A stretch of 64,000 bases of DNA from Uloborus plumipes (GCA_038373865.1 JAXGGA010001029.1:1-64000), one strand, 5' to 3'; shown: positions 21,804 through 33,596, counted from the stretch's first letter. Notes: a model not told the origin generated them from the sequence alone. Numbers and translations: made by a program.

Positions 21804-22100
21804 GCCGGCCACCTTGTCTAGTGGTCAGGGCAGTCTGCCACGGATGGTGTGGTCCCGGGTTCGAGTCCCGGTTAGGGCATGGATGTGCTTTCTCTCTCCT
21901 GTCCTTGTCCTTTCTTTGTGTGACTGTGTTGTTGTTGAAGGTTGCCTACCCTATAAACGGATACCTATGGCATGCGTGTACTGTGGAAGTCGGACTTCAC
22001 ACCAAATTAAAGTACAGTTGGAAAAGTGAAGCAGCGCACCCCAAATTGCCAGCCTGGTCGTGTGCCACGACACGCTGGCACACGACAAAAAAAAAAAAAG
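21804..22100 (+). mobile_element. tRNA-derived SINE, full copy
   Basis: The head is tRNA-like: GCCGGCCACCTTGTCTAGTG with a pol III A box around 21815-21824 and a perfect B box GGTTCGAGTCC at 21858-21868. The 'TCTAGTGGTCAG' part resembles Asp/Glu-type tRNAs. A unique body follows (GGAAGTCGGACTTCACACC; CAGCGCACCCCAAATTGCCA), then an A-rich tail. An 8 bp target duplication AAAAGGAT flanks it at 21796-21803 and 22101-22108. The same SINE is on the minus strand at 27467-27749 and, decayed, at 47095-47364. It is not a functional tRNA gene: no matching acceptor stem and a 230 bp non-tRNA body. Confidence 0.93.
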
Positions 22101-22108
22101 AAAAGGAT

Positions 22109-23350
22109 AGTCCCTAAAGGATGGTTCCTATTAAACACACACACACACACATTAAAAAACTTCTTATGAAGTTGGTATTAATCAAAGTCGTCACGTAAAA
22201 GCTTACTACGGAATACTAATAATATCCCGAAATACCTGTAAATTCTTTTTCAGCAAGATCAAGTTGCTTTAATTGAGAATTAATACGCTGAAATATATTA
22301 CATTAATTAATGTACTTTCAGAACATTTTTTAAATGCATCGTTTAGAGCTTTGAGTTGCTAAAAAAAGTGACCTTTTTTTTTAAAGAATGACTGCAAATG
22401 AAATTGCTACTACTGGTCGCCATTAAATAAAACATTTTCCTGGAGTCACCCTTTAGGACCAGATGAGTCACTTTCTACCAATTAGAAAACGAATAAAATG
22501 AAGAAAAAAAAACAGAGTAAAATGCACTTATAATAAAAAGGCATGAAATTACTTTTTGCCCGTGCGTTTGTTTTTGACAATATCATCTATTTTCCCTATA
22601 GCCCCGCAGCTATTTTTCAAGCCAAGTTATCTCTGACGCGTCACAAGTAGTACATTATTTCACAACAAAAGATGATTCTGTTCTTTGATGTCACTTGAAA
22701 AGAAGAAATTTGCATGAAAAATGCAGTTCCTAGAAGAAAACAAACAAAGTAGGAAGAAAAGGAGGAAAGCGGAACAGCAGATAAGCTTTGAAGGATTAAA
22801 TTGGACAGAGCCCTGGGGCAGTCATCTCTAATGAAATTTGGTCTTGTTCTCATATCTTATTTATAAAATGATTGAAGTGAATGGCAGCTTATTTGTTTTG
22901 CACATTGTGTGAGAAACATTGCTGTAAACTTGCTTCCACTCGAAAAATAAAGTACTACACATTTTAACCGTAAAATCAGGAATTTCAGTTGCAGTACCCA
23001 GAAAAAAGATATGGGCATTTTTTCGTTTGGAAATATCAATTTTAAATTGGGTTTAAAGTAGTATCGTATTGACGAGCGCAAAAGAAATTGTCAACGTAAA
23101 AGAAATTATTGATGAGAAAAAGGTGCTGCAATTTTTTTTCTTGAATTTTAGCAAATAAAGTTCTTGCTTTTGCTTTTAAGCTTTTCCGGAAAAAGGGAAA
23201 TTTGAAATCTTTTGGCGATTGATTCATTTTTCATACTGTGAGCGCGCAAAATATCAATTTTATCAAATTGGGACTTTAAGACCCACGCGTTACTTGACGA
23301 CAATTTTTTTTTTTTTCAAGATAGATCCTGTGCAGAGTCGAGACAGGCAG
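22109..23350. other. unassigned sequence
   Basis: A short CA repeat at about 22136-22150. No gene or element ends otherwise. Confidence 0.45.
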
Positions 23351-23381
23351 CTAGTCTATATCTATAAAAATGAATGTTGGT

Positions 23382-23385
<4 letters not shown>

Positions 23386-23427
<42 letters not shown>
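23386..23427. repeat. (GT)n microsatellite
   Basis: About twenty uninterrupted GT units inside the tail of the ACTAGC-headed repeat. Confidence 0.95.
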
Positions 23428-23428
<1 letters not shown>

Positions 23429-23754
23429 CCCTAAGATCTCAGAAACTACCCAGGAGATTTGGCTGAAACTTTCACCGTTTGTTCCTTTTGGTACTGGGAA
23501 GGTTTAGGGACCAGTTTCAACAAAATCCGATTGGGTAGTTATTTTTTTTATTTCAATTTTTAGACCTGATTCTGTCTTTGTAATTTCAATTTAAAACTCC
23601 ACTTTTGAAGGCTTTCATCCATCCAATCGAGTATTTAGTGTATCAACTCAACTCTCTGGCAGAAAGTTGGAATTGCTTGCTACCGTAAATTTGGCGATCT
23701 TTTAAATCGCGCCAAGAGCCCTCAATAATGGAAGTTTTCCCAATAACCTATCGT

Positions 23755-23784
23755 ACATATGTAAATTTTTCTTTATTATTGTTC

Positions 23785-23829
<45 letters not shown>

Positions 23830-24570
23830 GGAGCAGTTGACGGTCTTCTTTTTTGAATTGATCAGTGAATTTTTACAACGTAACTGTACATCTGTATTTT
23901 TTTTTTTTTTTTGTTAACCATGCTTTTTTTCTGAACTTAAAGGAGCAATTGGTGGTCTACTTCTATGGATTGATCAGTGCATTTTTACAACGTAATTGTA
24001 CATATGTACATTTTTCTTTATTATTGTTCACCGTGCTTTCTTTTCGTTTAATAAAAGGAGCAATTGATAGTCTACTTTTTTGGATTGATCAGTGCATTTT
24101 TACGACGTAATTGTACATACGTAAATTTTTCTTTATTGTTGCTCAGCGTGCTTTTTTTTTTTTTTTTTGAATTTAAAGGAACAATTGATGGTCTACTTTT
24201 GTAAATATGTATATTTTTCTTTATTACTGTTCACCGTGTTTTTTTTTTTTTTTTTTTTTAAGGAGCAATTGATGGTCGACTTTTTTGGCATGTCCAGTGC
24301 ATTTTTAGAACGTAATTGTAAATGCGTAAATTTCTCATTGTTATTGTTCACCGTGCTTTTTTTTTCTTGAATTTAGAAGAGCGATTGATGGTCTACCTTT
24401 TGGATTGTCCAGTGCATTTTTGCAACGTAATTGTAAATGTGTACATTTCTCTTTTTTTTTTTTTTTTTGTACACCGTGCTTTTTTTATAACTTTAAAGTA
24501 GCTATTTGTGGTCCAGTCACATTATATTGTAAATATGTCAATTTCATTTTATTACTATTCACTGCTCTCT
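23755..24570. repeat. degenerate tandem array, units about 85-120 bp
   Basis: Recurring unit: a T-run, then GGAGCAATTGATGGTCTAC, a GGATTGATCAGTGCATTTTT-like segment, ACGTAATTGTACAT, AATTTTTCTTTATTATTG and TTCACCGTGC. GGAGCAATTG-type starts occur near 23829, 23941, 24056, 24177, 24261, 24379 and 24497; weaker ones lie near 24648 and 24836. Small open frames across it are by-products of the repetition. Confidence 0.85.
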
Positions 24571-25203
24571 CTCCTTTTTAATTAATTTTTAAAAAAATTC
24601 TTCCGATGAATTGTTTAACCTCCTCCTTTGTTGAAGTCGGTTAAAAAGAGCTATTCATGGTCCAGTCACATTATACATTTTATGTGTCTCCACATTTTAT
24701 TTTCAAAACGAAGATCTCTTTTCATGATTTGTGGAGAGCTTCTTCGTCTTGATGTGTGTAAATAAAATTCCTATCTAAAATCAAATTATGTGTAAAGTTT
24801 TTCATTGTTCAGTATTTTTTAATTTTTATAAAAAAAAATTGGTGGCCTATTTGTAGATTGTTCAGTGCGTAATTTCAACTTTGCTTGATTTAGAATTTTT
24901 AAAATCTTTCATGCCTTTTTTCAACAACGCTTTATAGATTTTTACATCCAAAACACCATGTGGAGACGAAATATACATCTAGACAGAACAACGTCTGCCG
25001 GGTTCTGCTAGTATTGTATAAATAGAAAGCGAGTTAAAGCAATAATGTATCTTTGTGGGCCTTATTTGGAACTTGCAGGTTTATATTTCCTTCTATTGAA
25101 TTTAAAATACTATTTCACTGTGTACTGCAGTTTGTTCATGTATCTCGGCTCATATTAAATGTTATTTTGTTTGTTAAATATAATAAAAATATAGACGTAC
25201 AAT

Positions 25204-26321
25204 CAGGGCCGTAATCAGACTTTAATTTCGCGGATGGTTTTACCATACACACTGCAAATCTATATATGGTCAATTAAATTTGACTACACATTCTACAGTG
25301 AACTCTCACTTATACACCGCCTCATTTATGCGCCTTTTTCACTTATACGACGATTTTCAATGGTCCCGGCACATTCCATAGCAAAATAATGATAATATCA
25401 TTCGTTTATGCGTCGCTCTAAAGATAAATATTTCACTTATGCGCCGAATTTTTCGTAAATGTAAAAAATTTAACTTATTTTCTTTAAAAAATAAGCATGT
25501 TTCTTCACTTTCCTCTTTAATCTTTCGCCTTTATTGCTCACGGAAGGCATTTTTTCGCATGAACTAGAGTTCGGAGAGGGACAATTATCTATTATGGATC
25601 GTTTTAAAGGGAACAGTTTGTGATTAGGTATGCTACAATTTTTGTTTTCTCTTAATCATTGTAGTTACGTTACAGTAATTGTCAAACCGTAGTAATATGT
25701 CCCTTTTCTATAGAAACATTCTTATTCATGCTGTCATTAGAACTGGTGTTGCGTTTTAGACCTTTAAATAGGCTTGTTCACTTATACGTCTCTCTCACTT
25801 ATGCGCCTTTTTCTGTTGGTCCTTTGGGCCGGTGCATAAGTGAGAGTTCACTGTATTAGTTTTTGTTACAATAGATGCTAAAATGACATTAACATGAAAA
25901 ATGTAAAAAAAAAGGATATTTTCAATACAGGAAAAAAATCTGAATATCTTTTAATCACTCAATAAGATAGATGCGTTTACTCATATACGTGCATTCGAAG
26001 TAATACTTCTGAAGTTTATATTTTATGACACTTATAAAATGTGTTAGGAAAAAATGTATTGTTCTGTAAGAAGTGACGTTTGCGATAACTACAATTAAAA
26101 TATAAATATTGCAGAAAAAACACTTAATTTGTACAATTATTCAATACTGATCATTTTATTTTTCAATTGCAATTTCTAAGCAAATGAGAAAAAGGAAATT
26201 TTATAGCACTGACAATTTTTCCAGCAAAAGAAGTGCATGACAAGTATTTTTCGGGACAGTTTCGAAAAATTACGGAGGGGGTTTGAACCCTAAAAACCCA
26301 CCCCTTAAATACGGCGCCCTA
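25204..26321. mobile_element. non-autonomous hAT element with nested MITE
   Basis: The left end is CAGGGCCGTAATCAGAC, the right end (inverted) TAGGGCGCCGTATTTAAG. The 8 bp CGTACAAT is repeated exactly outside at 25196-25203 and 26322-26329, the duplication size of hAT transposons. The Tigger-like MITE 25296-25853 accounts for half its length. No transposase was recognised. Confidence 0.85.
25296..25853. mobile_element. Tigger/pogo-like MITE, CAGTGAACTCTCACTTAT ends
   Basis: Inverted ends CAGTGAACTCTCACTTAT followed by A/GCACC, bordered by TA (25294-25295 and 25854-25855). Subterminal copies of CACTTATxCGxC words occur repeatedly on both sides (TTCACTTATACGACG, CACTTATGCGCCG, CACTTATGCGCC). 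The CAGT start, CTC spacing and TA target resemble Tigger/pogo ends. 558 bp with no recognised coding sequence. Confidence 0.85.
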
Positions 26322-26329
26322 CGTACAAT

Positions 26330-27389
26330 ACTGCCCCACACAAAGAAAATATTATTTCTCTAATATAAATCCTTTTATTTTAAACTTTTCGCTTTCAAAA
26401 CCTTTGTTCTTTTCAATGAAGAGAAATAAATAACGGGATTTTGCGGCTTATTCCAAGTTCAAAAACAAATATTCTTAGAGTAAATCCGATTGCGAAAAAG
26501 ATAAGTTACCTTACAAGCTTATTCATGGATGTAAGACACTTCTACTTTTGACGTCGTACTTTTACTTGATCAGAGAAGGAATTTAAAGTGATATCTTTGT
26601 TTTTACTAAATAAAAATTTAGAACACATTCTTTGCTAAATATATCACTATTATTATTATTTTTTTTTTTTTGTAAATCCAAATAATCTTTCAAGTTTCAA
26701 TGAACATTTTAAGTTTATGTGAACTAAATCATCAATCGGAAAGCATTAAAAATCAACTTAGATTACAACTATTTATTTACTGATATTTTTATTTATTTTT
26801 TAAGAACGAAATGAAGAGCTTCTTTTAAAGAACGGAATCACAAGATAAAATTGTGTGAACGTGAGTTGTGCTTCGGGGCTTGAAGTAACTTCTTTGTTTG
26901 ATTCATTGTTGCTTTTTTTCGATAAAGATGTATTTTAATGAGTTTATTTGTTTATTATGTTTCTAAGAATGTCTTCTATGAAGGCATTCTGCAGTGGTCG
27001 CCAGATGCGGCTTCAAAACGGAACGTCAACGAAGATTTTTAATGAAAACATTAGGAGAATATTTAATTTTATGTTTGTGTGTTACAATGTAATCGCAATG
27101 AATTCGATATAGATGAATAAAAGAAAAAATTTGTTTTTTTTTTTTTTTTAATTATAGTTTTGCTACTAAGACCACACACATTCTCGAATGAATTCTGAGA
27201 AGGACTTTCCTCAAAAAACCGATATTAAACAGGCAAAATGCCACTGTGAGAAAAATTCAGTGCCATTTGACTTTCTTCCAATTCTTTAACTATTCTATCG
27301 AAAGATTTTTTTTAAAGATTTTTTGTTTTATTTACCTTGAATATTCTGTGAACATCTTTTATCAGAAATTGTTCACTTTTAAAGATAAA
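26330..27389. other. unassigned AT-rich sequence
   Basis: T-runs near 26660 and 27130. No gene or element was recognised. Confidence 0.45.
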
Positions 27390-28256
27390 ACTAGCTGCAT
27401 GGCCCGGCGTTGCACGGGCTACCTTTGAACAAAAAATTCACAGAAAACTTGCACAGAAAATGAGAATTTTTTTTTTTTTTTTTTTTTTTTTGTCGTTTGC
27501 CAGCCAGGCTGGCAATTTGGGGTGCGCTGCTTCACTTTTCCAACTGTACCGTTATTTGGTGTGAAGTCCGACTTCCACAGTACACGCATGCCAAAGGGAC
27601 CCGTTTATAGGGTAGGCAGCCTTTCAAACAACACATTCACACAGAGAAAGGACAGGAGAGAGAAAGCACATCCATGCCCAAGCCGGGACTCGAACCCGGG
27701 GCCACACCATCCATGGCAGACTGCTCTGACCACTAGACAAGGTGGCCGGAATGAGAAATTCTTTGAATTATAATGTATATGAATTGTTACTTCACAAACC
27801 TTTATCAAGGCATAGCTGTGGCCTCAGTTTTTAATATAAGTAGATGGCTTATATTTCAATTTATATTTCAAAAAATTACAACTTGCTAGCGATAAAAATA
27901 CTACGTACGTGGCCCGCTAACGACTTTCATGTTTAATGCAGTTAAGCTTTCTTTCAAAATTCTCATTATCAAAAATTCTCATCATTATTATTATTGTTTC
28001 ATATCAACCGCGTTTAAAAGCAATGGATTTCATATTTAATCAAAAATTTGCATTAATTTCATATTTGAGCAAAAATTTGAAGATTCTTCTCAATTTCTTC
28101 AGAATCCCTGCATCAAACCTTGTGTCAATTAAAACTAATGAAGCCAGAAAAATTATGAATATATCGGTACCTGGTTCGACTTTCAGTTTATTGGCGTTCC
28201 GGGGAAAGAAGCAGGACATAGATAGATAGAAAGATACTCAATTTTTAATATAAGTC
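27390..28256 (+). mobile_element. ACTAGC-headed dispersed repeat, interrupted by a SINE
   Basis: Starts ACTAGCTGCATGGCCCGG then CGTTGCACGGG and ends near CAATTTTTAATATAAGT. It shares blocks with the minus-strand copies at 12735-15519 and 36100-36568. The SINE 27467-27749 interrupts it. At about 28241-28250 it carries the uninterrupted TTAA that received the piggyBac element in the 12.7 kb copy. Confidence 0.8.
27467..27749 (-). mobile_element. tRNA-derived SINE, minus-strand copy
   Basis: Same SINE as 21804-22100. On the minus strand it begins CCGGCCACCTTGTCTAGTGG, has the B box GGTTCGAGTCC (27686-27696) and ends in a poly-A tail (the T-run 27467-27491). Target duplication AATGAGAA at 27459-27466 and 27750-27757. 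Confidence 0.92.
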
Positions 28257-28935
28257 AGACTGTTTTCAAATGTTTCTAATAGAGAATACTTTTTTTTTTC
28301 CACATTTTCTCCACAAATGCTCTCATCACATTTAGCACATTTCGTTTGAAATTTTCTTAAAAACATCGAGTTTTCATCCTTTTTAAATGCAAACTCCATA
28401 TCAAAATTTCTGGAACAAACCCAAATATTGAACATTTTCATGAAATTCTGAAAGTGATTTCGCGATAGACAAAGCTCCTGAAAATTCCATTCTTCCCTCC
28501 CCGGCTGGAATATTCGAATTTCTATACTTGGTACACTCATAAATATCCCGAACAGCTTTCAAAGGCTTCTTTTCCCAGCTCAGTGGTTGTCAATTTTAAG
28601 GGCTTTTGTTGGATCATACACGCAAGACATTTTATCTTCTGTCATCGGAGGAATAGCTTTCGATGATCAATGCGTCTGCACCAAATTTAATTTTTTTATG
28701 GATGAAAGTATGCTTTTATTAATGCTGCAGAAATGAAAATTTCGTTTAAAAGAGAAGAAACTTTTTTTTTACCTGCAATGTACTGAATTAGGACGAAACT
28801 GGGCTGTCGGTATATTGTATGTAGTTCTGCCTTAGCCAAAGCGCACAATGTGACATACAGGTCAAAAATCCACCAAACGCGCATTTTGAGACACATCTAG
28901 GTTTTTTTAGTTAAAAATACATCAAACAATATATA
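28257..28935. other. unassigned sequence
   Basis: No recognised element. A 100-residue minus-strand open frame (28238-28540) shows no family resemblance and is low complexity in base composition. Confidence 0.4.
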
Positions 28936-28937
28936 TA

Positions 28938-29111
28938 CTGTCGTCCCCGCTTAATCGGGTAACGGATAAACGAATACCCCGATTATACGAATAAAACATC
29001 CTGGAACCGTGTCATAGACGCAATGTTAAAGATCCCCGCTTAAACGAATACCCCGCTTAATCGAATAATATTTATTGGAACCGACAGTATTCGTTTAAAC
29101 GGGGCCGACAG
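28938..29111. mobile_element. Tigger/pogo-like MITE, CTGTCGxCCCCG ends
   Basis: Inverted ends CTGTCGTCCCCGCTTAAT and CTGTCGGCCCCGTTTAAA, flanked by TA at 28936-28937 and 29112-29113. Inside, CCCCGCTTAATCG/CGAATACCCCG words repeat. 174 bp. Confidence 0.85.
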
Positions 29112-29113
29112 TA

Positions 29114-29680
29114 TATCGAGATTTTCTTTTTTGAAAATCTCGGGGGTCTAAGGCCCCCTAGGCCTAAGGGCCCTAAGAAAACTGTTTCTGATCGAAGGTG
29201 CCATTTATCGGCCTCTCAGTAAAGTACAAGGAGTGGACCTTAAAAACTTCATAATGATTCCAGCCATTTAGGATTCATAATACTAAATCAATATAAGCGG
29301 GACTTGTGAGTCCCGTCGGGGCATAAAGGGTTAAATCCGGCAGAGCTCGAAATGGACCCAAGTAGCGATTTCCAAACCGAAAAAGTGTGACCATATTTTT
29401 TCCCCGGATATGTGGGTCAATGCAGAGTGAAAATCGAGGAATCGGATGAAAAAACACTTTTGGTTGCTGCAGGGACAATCTAAATGCTTTTTTCTATGTG
29501 TTAGTCATAAAAAAACAAGATTTTCCACTGGAAATCTGGGTTTTCACGGTCTTCATATATTCACCGAGCAAAGAACAAATATGGTTTAAATCTAACCCGC
29601 AACTTTTTTTAAAAGTTCAAAGCATTAAAACAACCCTACAAAAGCTTTTGTCGGATGTCTTGTCTGTGCATCCATAAGCT
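29114..29680. other. unassigned sequence
   Basis: Includes a GGCCCCTAGGCCTAAGGGCC-like patch near 29150-29172. Nothing else was recognised. Confidence 0.4.
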
Positions 29681-29692
29681 CACAATTTTTTT

Positions 29693-30100
29693 GCATTGAA
29701 AAAGGCGTTCCTTGTAACGCCGAAACACGTGTCTACAGTATCATCCGTGCGTATTTGTGCTTTTTTAACGTTGTATTTATCTTTTGCATTCATGCAGGGG
29801 CTCCCCAACTAAAATTTTTGGGAGGGGGAAAATTATCAATTTGCCGAATAAAGTTCCAATTTTACCGAATGATAAAATACAAGCATGCACACATGTCGTA
29901 CATGCATAACATTTAGTGAGAAAAAACATTAAAGAAAAAACTAAAAAGAACAAAAAATCTCAATGTTGCAATATTGGCTTCAAATTGCCGAATTGTTATC
30001 AAAATATGCTGAATACGGAAATTATTGGGAGGTCACAGTGACCTCTCGTAACCTCCCATCTGGGCGCTCCTGCATTCATGCACAAAGGCATTTATATATT
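29693..30100 (+). repeat. hammerhead-like dispersed motif, copy 2, split by a hAT MITE
   Basis: ATTGAAAAA, stem GGCGTT/AACGCC around CCTTGT (29704-29721), then CGAAACACGTGTCTACAG, ATTTGTGCTTTTTTAACGTTG; after the hAT insertion it continues CACAAAGGCATTT. It aligns with the minus-strand copy at 12483-12600, where the stem is GGGGTT/AGCCCC. Confidence 0.65.
29795..30072. mobile_element. hAT MITE, CAGGGGCTCCC ends
   Basis: Inverted ends CAGGGGCTCCC and CAGGAGCGCCC, with exact 8 bp duplication CATTCATG at 29787-29794 and 30073-30080. 278 bp, no coding sequence. The host repeat resumes directly after it. Confidence 0.9.
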
Positions 30101-31548
30101 TCAATAAAATGCACTTTCATGTTTATCAACAAAATATGGTCTACAAAAAATTGTATCGTTCGTACAAGTTTGGTAAAATTCAAATAAAAAATAATGATTT
30201 TTTACTCTTTAAACAAATGTTAATGAAAATTTTAGTAAGCAAATAAATGTACTGTATTTATTGAGAACTTTTTCTAACTACTTTTATTTATTCTATACGA
30301 AATCCATCCCAACAGAATTTAATTTGTATCCTAAAAACGCTATCTTATCATGTTTTACGTCTAAGACATAAATGATTTTCATTTTCTTTCTTTAATGGGT
30401 TTATAAACAGAACGTATTTATCTTTTTCTAAGGATTCATATTTAAATATTAAGAGCATTATTTAAATATTAAGACATTTTGAAGCCTTGTAAATCGATGC
30501 AGCAAATATAAACGCATAATTTCATCCACCATTTCCATTTTTCTCTCCATTCATAAAAAGAATATCTATTCTATCTAATTAAAATTTATGGTTACGGTCA
30601 CAGCTTGCTCTTGCAGAAGGAAAAGAAAATGACTCATATCATGCTTTCGAATATTAAAATAACAGATGGCCAGAATGTTTAGTTTCGCCGCTGTAAAGTT
30701 AACTACTATATCATTATTTTCAGCTCACGTCATAAAATATCCGTTATGAAATTGAACATTATTATTGTTGTTACTATTATCATTTCAAATATTATATTGG
30801 ATCAATGCATCAGATCTAAGTGCAAGGAATTAGTTTCAAGTAAGAATTTTGAAATTTTTATTGCATTAAAGGACACTTATTTCTAATAATTTCAGCTACT
30901 TTGAGAGTAGCTTTTAAATTTTCGACTTTTTGCCGAAAAAAGTTATTATAAAAATTTGCGAGGCTCATCTTTATTGTGAATTTATACATAATATTTAGCC
31001 CAGTGATTCTCTGGAGCGGAATTCATAAAGGTAGGGCGTAAGCATATCGCCAAACCTGATGCTGAAAAAGTGATTATTTCATTAAACTAATCAAGAGATT
31101 GCTTAATTTACTAAAGACCAGAACATATATTGCTTACCAAAACGCAATATGACCTGAAATAATTAAATGTGATAACTCATATTGAAGCTGATATATTATA
31201 CTCGTGAAAATAGGGCAGGAAAAAGAAATATTTAATCCTTCATCTTACCTTAGACTGGCTTTTAAGCTCTATAAATACAGTGACTTGTGCAAATATTTCA
31301 TACACTACTACTCCTAATTTTTTCCCATTGTTACTGATAACTTACTACTTCAGTAATCAGACTTACTATATATAAACCAGCTTTCTCTGAGTACAATATA
31401 AAAGTCTGATGACGGCTGCGCAGCAACCAATCAAAGCAATGAAACGTCACGGCATTGAATAAAAGTATTTTTCTACAATGACTGCTTTAACGAATCCTCA
31501 CCTTCACTTTAGCTTGAAGTTCGAGACAGGTCACTTCTTGGTGAATAG
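30101..31548. other. unassigned AT-rich sequence
   Basis: No gene or element was recognised. A TATAAAAG word at 31399 with AACCAATCA downstream near 31427 resembles promoter words, but no transcript can be attached to it. Confidence 0.4.
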
Positions 31549-31918
31549 TAGGGTATAAGCGCTCCAGTAGTCGGCCACCATGACATAAAACTCCTCATAA
31601 ATAGTACATTTTTAATTCAAAATCAGATATGACGCATTCACACATTCATGTACCTATCCTCAATCATCAACCAGTGGCAGTTAAGTTTTGGGTACTTTTT
31701 TTGAATTAGTAATGAGTCATTTCATTTTGAATGGTGTGCCGGTCATCCAAGATTGCGATTTTGCTCATTTTTCAGCTAAGATTATTCTGTGGCCGACTAC
31801 TGGAGAATTTACTAGTGTTGATAACAGCTTGGATATTAACATATTTTTTTTTTTAATTTCGGAAACAAGTAGGTGATTCACTATCAGAAAGGTTCATTCT
31901 AAAGTTTTACCTTGTTTT

Positions 31919-33481
31919 TAGCCTACTTTCCCGTTAAAAATAAAAGAAAGACGAAAATAGTATTAAAAGTAGCTTAATGCATCTAAAAAATATCGCCAAG
32001 TCCAAAAAAAATCGCCAAGTTAAAAAAAATATCGCCAAGTCCAAAAAATATCGCCAAGTTAAAAAAATAAAGAGGTAAAATGAATATCGAAAAATTAAAA
32101 ATTTTAAAGTAGGATATTAAAATGGGGAATTTGTGTGTCGGTCTGTCGGTCGGTCTGTCTGTCCCCCCCCCCCCCAATAACTTTTGAATGAACATTCCGA
32201 TTTGGACAAACTTTTTTTTGTTGAAAAGATCTCGGCGAGTACAGCTCATTCCCATATTTGATTTTTTGATTTGAACAATTTTTGGTTCAATTTTGAGCCG
32301 TTCAAATAACCGGTCCCGCGATACTAACTTTTGAATGAACAGTCCGATGTGAACAAACTTTTTTTTGTTCGAAAGATCTTTTCAAGGATACTTCATTCCC
32401 GTACCTACATTTTTGATTTGAACAATTTTTCGTTCAACATTGAACCGTTCAAACAAGCTCTCACCCCTAATAACTTTTGAGTGAACAATCCGATTTAAAC
32501 AAACTTTTTTTTGTTCGAAAGATATCGGCGAAGATACTTCATTACCGTATTTAAATTTTCAATTTGAACATTTTTTCGTTCAACATTGAACCGTTCAAGC
32601 AACCTTTCTCCACCTAATAACTTTTAAGTGAACCGTCTGAATTGAATAAACTTTTTTTGTTCGAAAGATCTCGGAGAGACTCGTTCCCATATTTCACTTT
32701 TCAATTTGAACAATTTTTCGTTCAATGATGAACCGTTCAGAAAAATTTTTAACATGAGCGCCTACTGGGAAATTTAAATTGAATGTTGATTCTAAACTTA
32801 AAGGCGGATTTCCTTCAAACTAACTTTGTAAGAAAACAGTTTTGATAAAAAATGTATGTTAAGTACTTTTCTGAAAAATCTTCTGTGAGGACTCTGATTC
32901 CGACTCCGCAAACATGGCGGAAATGCAGACTCAGAAAAAATGACTGACTGGGCAGACGATTTTTTGTTTATTTATTTATTTCTTTTTGTTTAATTTATTA
33001 TTATTATTTTTATTTATTTATTTTTTTTGCCAGACGATTTTTTTTTTTTTATTACAAAAAATGTTCATTCACGAGAGCATTTTATTCTTTACTTATATTT
33101 AACAACTGGCAACGGATTAAAAATAAAATTCGAGACATTTTATTAACGAACGAGGTTTTTTTCTTTCTTCGATAAAATGTGTTTTGATGTTCTTTGTACT
33201 TTTATTTTTTATTTTTATTTTTTTATTTGAAAACGATTGTGAAATTTTTCTACGGAAGAACTATAGCAGTTACATTCTTTAAAAGGTGCGACAAAACTTT
33301 ATTTACTCGTTTATTTACTTTTTATGTGTCCTGATCATCTGATGAGAGGGGTATATTTTGCTTTTAGAAATCAGCTTTAAGTGTTATAAAGGTATGTTTG
33401 ACATAATTTTCAGTTTCAGATGTTCAAGAGAATATTGATTAGATGCTAGATTGCCGATGTCGATGTATGGGAAAGTAGGCT
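31919..33481. repeat. AGCCTACTTTCCC-ended repeat nested in the 31.5 kb element
   Basis: Left end AGCCTACTTTCCC (31920-31932), right end inverted at 33469-33481. The first 260 bases recur at 46377-46640 with the same order: TAAAAATAAAAG, a run of AAAATATCGCCAAGTCC units (four here, three there), GGGGAATTTGTGTGTCGG and TCTGTCTGTCCCCC. Here it continues into four about 147 bp units. Confidence 0.75.
32178..32745. repeat. tandem array, four units of about 147 bp
   Basis: Units start TAACTTTTGAATGAAC near 32178, 32325, 32471 and 32618. Each has CAAACTTTTTTTTGTTCGAA, GATCTCGG, TTCATTCCC, ATTTGAACAATTTTTCGTTC and AACATTGAACCGTTCAA. Spacings are 147, 146 and 147. Confidence 0.9.
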
Positions 33482-33596
33482 CGTTTAGTTCTTGACAGAA
33501 CTTCTTGTTGTTGCTGTATTGATAGCTGAAAGTTCTAGGTTATCCAAGATCAACAAAAGATTTCTTAAATGGCCGACTACTGGTGCTTTTACCCTA

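Larger units (their letters stand above)
23354..25012 (-). mobile_element. ACTAGC-headed repeat with internal tandem array
   Basis: On the minus strand it begins ACTAGCAGAACCCGGCAG then ACGTTGTTCTG (25012 downward) and ends with a segment containing AGTTTCAGCCAAATCTCC, GGTAGTTTCTGAGATC, a CA-repeat and TTTTTATAGATATAGA. That head and tail pairing is the type seen in short relatives of arthropod non-LTR elements; the class is inferred. The middle contains a GT microsatellite (23386-23427 on plus) and a degenerate tandem array. Confidence 0.65.
31551..33594. mobile_element. 2 kb TA-flanked element with GGGTATAAGCGCTCC ends
   Basis: Inverted ends GGGTATAAGCGCTCCAGTAG and GGGTAAAAGCACCAGTAG, each continuing TCGGCCA, bordered by TA (31549-31550 and 33595-33596). 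A third copy of the TGGCCGACTACTGG word is inside at about 31791. Most of the interior from 31919 to 33481 is another unit whose own ends are inverted AGCCTACTTTCCC words. No transposase was found. Confidence 0.72.

Noticed and set aside
21804..21880. A tRNA gene with A and B boxes
   Set aside because: The tRNA-like part is the head of a SINE with an 8 bp target duplication, a non-tRNA body and an A-rich tail; two more copies are in the window and the acceptor ends do not pair.
31399..31440. Promoter from TATAAAAG and CCAAT words
   Set aside because: Order is reversed relative to a usual promoter (CCAAT-type word downstream of TATA) and no transcript follows.
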